Positions 1 through 4,634 of a stretch of 11,746 nucleotides of DNA are shown one piece after another (positions within the stretch are counted from its first letter, which is position 1; every line of letters starts with the position of its first letter). The notes under the pieces were generated by a model. It saw only the letters and a program-made list of their open reading frames with translations. It had not been told where the DNA came from and made no database searches. The DNA comes from an uncultured Lachnospiraceae bacterium (GTDB lineage: Bacteria; Bacillota; Clostridia; Lachnospirales; Lachnospiraceae). The position numbers were made by a program, and so were the translations under genes. The stretch covers positions 1 to 11,746 of the forward strand of contig CAKRLN010000051.1 of the NCBI GenBank assembly GCA_934359535.1, read 5' to 3'.

Positions 1-290
1 CCGGGCTTCACAGGGCAGGATGCCGGTTAACGGCCGGTGGAGGAAACTCTAAGGAAAGTGCAACAGAAATATACCGCCAGCGCATGCTGGTAAGGGTGGA
101 ATGGCAGTGTAAGAGACTACCGCCTTTCTGGTAACAGGGAGGGCACATGTAAACCCCATTCGAAGCAAGACCGAATAAAAGCAGTGACGCTGCCCGCCAG
201 CTTTAGGTAGGTCGCTTGAGGTGGCTGGCGACAGTCATCCTAGATAGATGATCACTCAACGACATAACCCGGCTTATCGTTCTGCTAATG
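1..290 (+). ncRNA. rnpB: RNase P RNA, type A, 5'-truncated by the window edge
   Basis: This is the catalytic RNA of ribonuclease P, which cuts 5' leaders from tRNA precursors. The window opens inside the conserved early segment (CCGGGCTtCAcAGGGCAGG). The P4 5' strand and neighbour follow at about 61-78 (ACAGAAATATACCGCC), a GGTAAGGGTG segment at about 91-100, the conserved GAAGCAAGACCGAATA block at about 162-176, a CCTAGATAGATGAT element resembling the P15/L15 region at about 239-252, and the universal 3' block ACATAACCCGGCTTAT at about 262-277. Roughly the first 60 nt lie upstream of the window. The architecture is type A, as in Clostridia, rather than the Bacillus type B form. The 3' end is placed approximately, because the P1 partner strand is not visible. 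Confidence 0.95.
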
Positions 291-316
291 CATGCAAAAA
301 TAATTAAAAAACATCA

Positions 317-354
317 GAAAAAGGCCGCTGTTCTTTGGAATGGCGGTCTTTTTC
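317..354 (+). terminator. Intrinsic terminator of rnpB
   Basis: A 12-bp stem pairs 317-328 (GAAAAAGGCCGC) with 343-354 (GCGGTCTTTTTC), containing one G-U pair, around a 14-nt loop. The T-rich 3' arm (TCTTTTTC) forms the U-tract. It lies about 30 nt after the recognisable 3' end of rnpB and before the promoter of the next operon. Confidence 0.85.
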
Positions 355-426
355 TACCGTTTTCTACAGGAAGCCGTCACATTTCTAACGAAAGTATGAA
401 ATCTTTCTGAAAAGACAATAACTCTG

Positions 427-455
427 TTGACTTGTATTTGCCGGAAAGATAAGAT
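427..455 (+). promoter_or_regulatory. Sigma-A-type promoter for the zinc-ribbon / DUF5685 / J-protein operon
   Basis: A -35 box TTGACT (427-432) and a -10 box TAAGAT (450-455) are separated by exactly 17 bp. Each box differs from consensus at one position. Transcription would start near 462, giving a leader of about 70 nt before the ATG at 533. It follows directly after the rnpB terminator, so it likely drives the three following genes as an independent unit. Confidence 0.7.
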
Positions 456-532
456 ATTCTACAAAACCAGATAACGCGTCTGATGCATTCAGAATCAGAA
501 CCGTTATGGAAAGAAAAACAGAGGTGGCAGAT

Positions 533-934
533 ATGAGTTTTCGGGATCGAATTGCAAACTGGATGTCAGGGAGAAATGGAATGGATGACCTGGCAAGATT
601 TGAATCAGGCTTTGTGGCAGCTCTTCTTGTGGTTTCCTTATTTTCAAGATGGGGACTATTGTATGTGGTGGCACTTGCAGTCATGATTCACATGTATTTT
701 CGTATGTTTTCAAAAAATGTGGGCAAACGCTACGAGGAAAATCAGAAATATTTAAATTTCCGTTATCAGACCGTGGTATGGTGGAACAAGAAGAAAAAGC
801 ATTTTGCACAGAGAAAAATGTATCGTTTTTTCCGTTGCCCGAATTGTAAGCAGGAGGTGCGTGTTCCGAGGGGACATGGCAGAATCTGTATTACCTGTCC
901 GAAATGCCGGACAGAGTTTATCAAAAGAACGTAA
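533..934 (+). CDS. Small membrane protein with C-terminal zinc ribbon, function unknown
   Basis: This 133-residue protein has no firm functional name. A hydrophobic region at about residues 27-56, broken by SRWG at 38-41, looks like a two-segment membrane hairpin. A basic stretch follows (KKKK at 86-89), then a C-terminal zinc ribbon with CPNC (Cys102, Cys105) and CPKC (Cys122, Cys125); Cys119 is an extra cysteine. The ribbon should face the cytoplasm if both segments span the membrane. I chose the ATG at 533 because GAGGTGG (521-527) sits 5 nt before it; the in-frame ATG at 506 has no such site. It is 15 bp upstream of the DUF5685-like gene and is probably cotranscribed with it. Inference: the ribbon may bind a client or partner of the J-protein encoded two genes downstream. 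Confidence 0.75.
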   Translation: MSFRDRIANWMSGRNGMDDLARFESGFVAALLVVSLFSRWGLLYVVALAVMIHMYFRMFSKNVGKRYEENQKYLNFRYQTVVWWNKKKKHFAQRKMYRFFRCPNCKQEVRVPRGHGRICITCPKCRTEFIKRT

Positions 935-949
935 GATCAGGAGGCCATT

Positions 950-1792
950 ATGTTCGGCTATATCAATGTGAATTCAAAGGAATTATCAGAAAAGGACAGA
1001 CAGATATATCAGTCCTATTACTGTGGCTTGTGCCAGAAGCTTAAGGCAGACTGTGGAAGAAAAGGACAGATGCTCCTAAATTATGATATGACCTTTCTGA
1101 TCGTTCTTCTGACCGGATTATATGAGCCAAAGGACAGCAAAAAGCGTTTTACCTGTGCACTCCACCCGGCAAAGAAGCGAGCCTCACGGTACAATGAGAT
1201 TACAGAATATGCTGCGGCTATGAATGTGATCTTAGCCTATCATAATATGCTTGACGACTGGGAGGATGAGAAAAATCTTCCGAAGCTTGCAATGGCAGGC
1301 ATGATGAAAAAGGATTATGCAGCAATCGCGGCAAAATATCCGAGACAGGTTTCGGCGGTTGAGACATGTATCAGGGAGCTTCATGCCTGTGAGAAGCGGG
1401 GGGAGGATAACATTGACCTTGTATCGGGAGTTATGGGAACGATGCTTGGTGAGCTGTTTGACTGGAAGCAGGATGAGTGGAGCAATGAGCTTAAGACGCT
1501 TGGCTTTTATATGGGCAAATATGTATATCTTATTGATGCGTATGAGGATCTTGATTCGGACATGAAAAAGGGCTTGTATAATCCGCTTATAAAATTAAAG
1601 CAACAAAACGAGAAGGATTATGAGTGTCTGTGTAAGCTTCTTCTGACAAGCATCATGTCAGAATGTGCAAAATCCTTTGAACGCTTGCCAATTCTGCTTC
1701 ATGCTGATATTATACGAAATATACTGTATTCTGGTGTATGGTCCAAATACGAATACATTCAGCTCAAAAAGAAAAAGAGGAATAAGAAATGA
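950..1792 (+). CDS. DUF5685-like protein with isoprenoid-synthase-like Asp motifs
   Basis: This 280-residue soluble-looking protein matches my recollection of the DUF5685 family, which has an N-terminal FGYxNVN start and a YYCGLC motif. Visible features: Cys25/Cys28 (CxxC) and Cys69/His72 (CxxH), which together could make a metal site; an LDDWEDE segment at 101-107 (Asp102, Asp103, Asp106); and DAYEDLDSD followed by KKGLYNP at 196-212. The two acidic motifs resemble the paired Asp-rich motifs of squalene/phytoene synthase-type class I isoprenoid synthases, which bind Mg-diphosphate. The spacing of about 94 residues is shorter than the roughly 120 typical of that family, so the assignment is tentative. 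AGGAGG (939-944) lies 5 nt before the ATG. The stop codon overlaps the start of the J-protein gene (ATGA), indicating translational coupling. Confidence 0.75.
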   Translation: MFGYINVNSKELSEKDRQIYQSYYCGLCQKLKADCGRKGQMLLNYDMTFLIVLLTGLYEPKDSKKRFTCALHPAKKRASRYNEITEYAAAMNVILAYHNMLDDWEDEKNLPKLAMAGMMKKDYAAIAAKYPRQVSAVETCIRELHACEKRGEDNIDLVSGVMGTMLGELFDWKQDEWSNELKTLGFYMGKYVYLIDAYEDLDSDMKKGLYNPLIKLKQQNEKDYECLCKLLLTSIMSECAKSFERLPILLHADIIRNILYSGVWSKYEYIQLKKKKRNKK

Positions 1793-2511
1793 CAGAACCA
1801 TATCAGGTGCTCGGCATAAGCCGTGGCGCATCCGACGAAGAAATCAAAAAAGCATACCGCAGCTTAAGCCGTAAATATCATCCGGATGCCAATGTGAACA
1901 ACCCGAACAAGGCGCAGGCGGAAGAGAAATTTAAAGAGGTGCAGCAGGCTTATGACCAGATCATGAAGGAGAAGCAGCAGGGCTTTTCTGGTGGTTATGG
2001 AAGTGGTTACGGAAGTACCTACGGAGGTGCGGGACAGAATGCAGGAGGCTCCTATGGCAAAGGTACATATGGAAATGGCACAGGCGGTGCATATGGTCCG
2101 TTTGGCGGCTTTGGCGGAACCTATACCGGAAACCGTTATGCAGAGGCCGACGAGAACCCGAAGATGCAGGCAGCGGCGAACTATATGCGGAACCGCTGCT
2201 TTCACGAAGCACTCAATGTGTTAAATGATATTCCATTTTCCGAGAGAAAGGCAAAATGGTATTACTACAGCTCCGTTGCCAACCAGGGGCTTGGCAATAT
2301 GGCAGCAGCGATCGAGCATGCAAAGCGCGCGGTAGACCTTGAGCCAAGCAATATGACCTACCGCCAGCATCAGATGAGCCTGAATTATGGCGGAACCTGG
2401 TATACCAATATGGGAAGCAATTATGACAGACCGTATGCAAGCTATGGCAATTTCTGTCTCAGCCTGTTATGCATGCAGTTTCTCTGCTCCTGCTGCTGCC
2501 GGCCGTTTTAG
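1789..2511 (+). CDS. J-domain protein with Gly/Tyr-rich linker, TPR-like region and cysteine-rich tail
   Basis: This 240-residue Hsp70 co-chaperone-type protein begins with a J domain (about residues 3-63) bearing the essential HPD tripeptide at 31-33, which stimulates the DnaK ATPase. A low-complexity Gly/Tyr/Ser linker (about 65-118) follows, then a helical TPR-like region (about 127-200) with a recognisable [15 protein letters not shown] repeat end. The last 18 residues (223-240) hold six cysteines, including CSCCC. It lacks the DnaJ zinc-finger repeats and C-terminal substrate domains, so it is not DnaJ itself. Its ATG lies within the stop of the DUF5685-like gene (4-nt overlap), with AGAGG at 1776-1780. 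The client is unknown; the operon suggests it works with the two proteins upstream. Confidence 0.88.
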   Translation: MTEPYQVLGISRGASDEEIKKAYRSLSRKYHPDANVNNPNKAQAEEKFKEVQQAYDQIMKEKQQGFSGGYGSGYGSTYGGAGQNAGGSYGKGTYGNGTGGAYGPFGGFGGTYTGNRYAEADENPKMQAAANYMRNRCFHEALNVLNDIPFSERKAKWYYYSSVANQGLGNMAAAIEHAKRAVDLEPSNMTYRQHQMSLNYGGTWYTNMGSNYDRPYASYGNFCLSLLCMQFLCSCCCRPF

Positions 2512-2538
2512 GCTGCTGGCAGCTTGCGTTCCGGTGAA

Positions 2539-2566
2539 TTGACACATTGTGCAAATTGTATATAAA
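2539..2566 (+). promoter_or_regulatory. Candidate distal pyrBI promoter (P1)
   Basis: A perfect -35 TTGACA (2539-2544) is followed after 16 bp by TATAAA (2561-2566). The -10 box lies inside the inverted repeat at 2553-2579, so a protein bound there would block it. The predicted leader to the pyrB ATG is about 70 nt. A competing promoter lies just downstream. Confidence 0.5.
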
Positions 2567-2579
2567 AATTATACAATTT
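2553..2579. promoter_or_regulatory. Inverted repeat, possible operator of pyrBI
   Basis: The arms AAATTGTATA (2553-2562) and TATACAATTT (2570-2579) are perfectly complementary around a 7-nt AT centre. If one bulged base is allowed, the repeat extends outward to a GC pair at each end (2551 and 2582). The centre-to-centre spacing of about 17 bp fits a dimeric DNA-binding protein. It overlaps the -10 of candidate P1 and lies just upstream of the -35 of candidate P2. The all-AT stem makes it a poor terminator. The regulator is not identifiable from the sequence. Confidence 0.45.
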
Positions 2580-2584
2580 TGCAG

Positions 2585-2613
2585 TTGAATTATTGATGCA
2601 ATTATTATATGAT
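2585..2613 (+). promoter_or_regulatory. Candidate proximal pyrBI promoter (P2)
   Basis: TTGAAT (2585-2590) and TATGAT (2608-2613) are spaced by exactly 17 bp. Transcription would begin near 2620, leaving a leader of about 25 nt that contains little more than the ribosome-binding site. Which of this and the distal promoter is used cannot be decided from the sequence. Confidence 0.5.
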
Positions 2614-2644
2614 AGTAAAAATGCTTAGAACAAGGAGGAACAAA

Positions 2645-3565
2645 ATGAGACATTTAATGAGTCCTCTGGATCTCTCAGTCGAGGAAACTTCCGCACTTCT
2701 GGATCTTGCCAACGACATTGAGAAGCACCCAGACAAATACGCCCATGCGTGCGAAGGAAAGAAGCTGGCTACATGTTTTTATGAGCCGAGCACAAGAACG
2801 AGGTTAAGCTTTGAGGCTGCCATGTTAAACCTTGGTGGTTCTGTTTTAGGTTTTCATAGTGCGGATTCTTCTTCCGCAACCAAAGGAGAAAGTGTTTCTG
2901 ACACGATCCGTGTTATTTCCTGTTACGCAGATATTTGTGCAATGCGTCATCCAAAGGAAGGTGCACCTCTTGTAGCTTCCGAAAAATCCCTGATTCCTGT
3001 AATTAATGCCGGTGACGGTGGTCATCAACATCCAACCCAGACACTTGCGGATCTTTTGACAATCCGTTCTTTAAAGGGCCGTCTCGATCATCTTACAATC
3101 GGACTCTGTGGAGATCTGAAATTTGGGCGTACGGTGCATTCTCTGATCAATGCTCTGATCCGCTATGAGAATGTAAAATTCGTTCTGATTTCTCCAGAAG
3201 AATTAAAAATCCCGGATTATATCCGTGAGGATGTATTAAAAGCAAACGGAGTGGAATTTGAAGAGGTGGAGCGCTTAGAGGATGCAATGCCAATGCTCGA
3301 TGTGCTTTACATGACGCGTGTCCAGAAGGAACGCTTCTTTAACGAGGAGGATTATATCCGCTTAAAGGATTTCTATATTCTTACCAAAGCCAAAATGGAG
3401 CTTGCAAAAGAGGATATGCTTGTGCTTCATCCACTGCCTCGTGTCAATGAGATCTCCGTTGAAGTGGACGATGATCCGAGAGCTGCATACTTTAAACAGG
3501 CACAGTATGCGGTTTATGTAAGAATGGCACTGATTCTGACACTGCTTGGAATCAAGGTAGATTAA
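2645..3565 (+). CDS. pyrB: Aspartate carbamoyltransferase catalytic subunit
   Basis: This enzyme condenses carbamoyl phosphate with L-aspartate to give N-carbamoyl-aspartate, the first committed step of pyrimidine synthesis, in the cytoplasm. The 306-residue length is normal for the family. Visible signatures are the carbamoyl-phosphate motif STRTR at residues 49-53 with FEAA following, a Ser/Lys-containing loop (SSSATKGES at about 78-86), HPTQ at 129-132, the [11 protein letters not shown] segment, and the aspartate-side HPLPR at 262-266. I placed the start at 2645, preceded by AAGGAGG (2632-2638) at 6 nt; an upstream in-frame start at 2609 would add 12 residues lacking a ribosome-binding site. 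pyrI follows after 12 bp, so the holoenzyme subunits are made together. A palindrome and two possible promoters lie just upstream. Confidence 0.98.
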   Translation: MRHLMSPLDLSVEETSALLDLANDIEKHPDKYAHACEGKKLATCFYEPSTRTRLSFEAAMLNLGGSVLGFHSADSSSATKGESVSDTIRVISCYADICAMRHPKEGAPLVASEKSLIPVINAGDGGHQHPTQTLADLLTIRSLKGRLDHLTIGLCGDLKFGRTVHSLINALIRYENVKFVLISPEELKIPDYIREDVLKANGVEFEEVERLEDAMPMLDVLYMTRVQKERFFNEEDYIRLKDFYILTKAKMELAKEDMLVLHPLPRVNEISVEVDDDPRAAYFKQAQYAVYVRMALILTLLGIKVD

Positions 3566-3577
3566 GGAGGAAGAAAA

Positions 3578-4018
3578 ATGCTTAATATCAGTGGAATCAG
3601 TGAAGGCTTTGTATTAGACCATATTCAGGCTGGAATGAGTCTCAGGATATACCATGACCTGAAGCTGGATAAGCTTGATTGTACGGTTGCGATCATTAAA
3701 AATGCAAAGAGCAGCAAGATGGGCAAAAAGGACATCATAAAGGTCGAGTGTCCGATTGAATCCTTAGACCTTGATATCTTAGGTTTTATTGACCACAACA
3801 TTACGGTCAATGTGATTAAAGGTGACAAGATCGTTGAGAAGAAAGAGCTGCACCTTCCAGAGCAGGTAAAAAATGTCATCAAATGCAAAAATCCGAGATG
3901 CATCACATCGATCGAGCAGGAGCTTGACCAGATCTTTATTCTTTCTGATCCGGCAAAGGAAGTGTACCGTTGCAAGTACTGCGAAGAGAAATACATCAAT
4001 CCGGCAAAACGCAAATAA
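3578..4018 (+). CDS. pyrI: Aspartate carbamoyltransferase regulatory subunit
   Basis: This subunit binds nucleotide effectors and assembles catalytic PyrB trimers into an allosteric holoenzyme. The protein is 146 residues. The N-terminal part (about 1-95) is the nucleotide-binding allosteric domain, starting at about MLNISGISEGFVLDHI. The C-terminal domain holds the four zinc-binding cysteines as CKNPRC (Cys103, Cys108) and CKYC (Cys132, Cys135), the same CX4C...CX2C layout as the classical enzyme. AAGGAGG (3564-3570) overlaps the pyrB stop codon and lies 7 nt before the ATG, so translation is probably linked to pyrB. The presence of PyrI points to a nucleotide-regulated class of ATCase. No convincing terminator separates it from the convergent gene 6 bp away. 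Confidence 0.97.
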   Translation: MLNISGISEGFVLDHIQAGMSLRIYHDLKLDKLDCTVAIIKNAKSSKMGKKDIIKVECPIESLDLDILGFIDHNITVNVIKGDKIVEKKELHLPEQVKNVIKCKNPRCITSIEQELDQIFILSDPAKEVYRCKYCEEKYINPAKRK

Positions 4019-4024
4019 AACACG

Positions 4025-4414
4025 TTATCGTTTTCGGCAGAGAATCAGCTCAAAGATCATTCCGGAAGCCATCCAGAGAGGAATATAATCAAGACGTATG
4101 ACACCGCAGATGTTATATCTGGCATTGCTGTAATCCCATGGACAGGCATGGATTTTTTTTAAAAGGGAGCCGCTTAGAAATTCCCCGCCAAGAATGCCAA
4201 CGGAATAGACAAGGCTTCTTAGCATTACAGGAAAACGGCGGATTTTCTGATAGACCGGCACAATAAACGCTGCCAGGCCGTAGATGGGAAACATCCACAT
4301 AGAGGTATGGCCGATCAGACGGCTGTCGTGATGTAAGCCGCTCATAAGAGAAGTATAAAGGATCTCAAGGCACCAGCCGGTGAGACCGCAGAGAAAAAAG
4401 TTTTTCTTAGTCAT
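4025..4414 (-). CDS. Putative ABC transporter type IV (CmpB-like) membrane protein
   Basis: This 129-residue integral membrane protein resembles the family annotated as putative ABC transporter type IV / CmpB-like (Pfam ABC_trans_CmpB), whose biochemical role is unproven. About four membrane segments are visible: residues 6-23, 38-55, 64-82 and 110-126. Family-like features include the N-terminal GxxGWCLEILYTS segment, the FPIYGLAAF motif near 42-50, and the CPWDYSNARYNICG stretch at 91-104, which matches the family's WDYS...N..G signature. The start at 4414 is supported by GGAG on the minus strand, 8 nt before the ATG. It is convergent with pyrI at 6 bp and divergent from priA, so it is likely a single-gene unit. 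A variant with Cys-rich positions (9, 15, 91, 103, 126) is a minor oddity. Confidence 0.82.
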   Translation of the reverse strand: MTKKNFFLCGLTGWCLEILYTSLMSGLHHDSRLIGHTSMWMFPIYGLAAFIVPVYQKIRRFPVMLRSLVYSVGILGGEFLSGSLLKKIHACPWDYSNARYNICGVIRLDYIPLWMASGMIFELILCRKR

Positions 4415-4469
4415 AGAAAGTTCTCCATTCCGCAGAGTCTCTATCCGGACAGCTTATGGTGTCTCATAT

Positions 4470-4482
4470 ACTCTGGCAGAGT
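4470..4482. repeat. Short palindrome in the divergent intergenic region
   Basis: ACTCTG-G-CAGAGT is a perfect 6-bp inverted repeat around one base, located 56-68 bp upstream of the minus-strand membrane gene. A further copy of GCAGAGT occurs at about 4432-4438. It could be an operator, but no regulator or promoter geometry supports this directly. Confidence 0.25.
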
Positions 4483-4515
4483 CAGCATGCCCAAAAAAGA
4501 AAAAAGTTATACGAA

Positions 4516-4561
4516 AAACACCCTGGTTTCCAGAAAATGCCCTCTGGGAATCAGGGTGTTT
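4516..4561. terminator. Long intrinsic terminator hairpin, bidirectional-looking
   Basis: A continuous 19-bp stem, with two G-U pairs, joins 4516-4534 to 4543-4561 around an 8-nt loop (AAATGCCC). The plus-strand 3' side ends TTTCTT; the minus-strand side ends TTTTTCG, so either direction could terminate. It sits between the divergent membrane gene and priA, immediately upstream of the priA -35 box. On the plus strand the only upstream transcript it could stop is read-through from pyrBI. Confidence 0.8.
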
Positions 4562-4569
4562 CTTGTATC

Positions 4570-4598
4570 TTGTAAAAATTGCTTTTCTGTCATATAAT
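4570..4598 (+). promoter_or_regulatory. priA promoter
   Basis: TTGTAA (4570-4575) and a perfect TATAAT (4593-4598) are separated by 17 bp. The predicted start near 4605 gives a leader of about 30 nt before the GTG at 4635. It likely drives the whole priA-def-fmt run. Confidence 0.75.
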
Positions 4599-4634
4599 AT
4601 AGTGATATATGCTCAAAAATGGAGGAAGTACTGC

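Noticed and set aside
385..684. Minus-strand 99-codon open frame over the zinc-ribbon gene start
   Set aside because: It covers the plus-strand promoter and gene on the opposite strand, shows no family features and no convincing ribosome-binding site.
1864..2212. Two overlapping minus-strand open frames and a plus-strand frame within the J-protein gene
   Set aside because: They arise from the Gly/Tyr-biased codons of the linker; compositions (His/Ser/Arg or Met/Arg-rich) are typical of shadow frames.
2486..2526. GCTGCC / GGCAGC hairpin near the end of the J-protein gene as operon terminator
   Set aside because: Its loop is long, part of it lies in the coding sequence and no T-run follows.
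2553..2580. AT-rich inverted repeat read as an intrinsic terminator for the upstream operon
   Set aside because: The stem has almost no G-C pairs and the T-tract is only four bases; its position over a -10 box fits an operator better.
4006..4034. Possible short hairpin (AAAACG / CGTTTT) between pyrI and the convergent gene as a shared terminator
   Set aside because: Only 6 bp, AT-dominated with a 17-nt loop; too weak to call a terminator.
4380..4634. In-frame 85-codon upstream extension of priA
   Set aside because: It crosses a strong terminator hairpin and the likely promoter, has no ribosome-binding site, and does not resemble PriA; the GTG at 4635 with GGAGG fits the family start.
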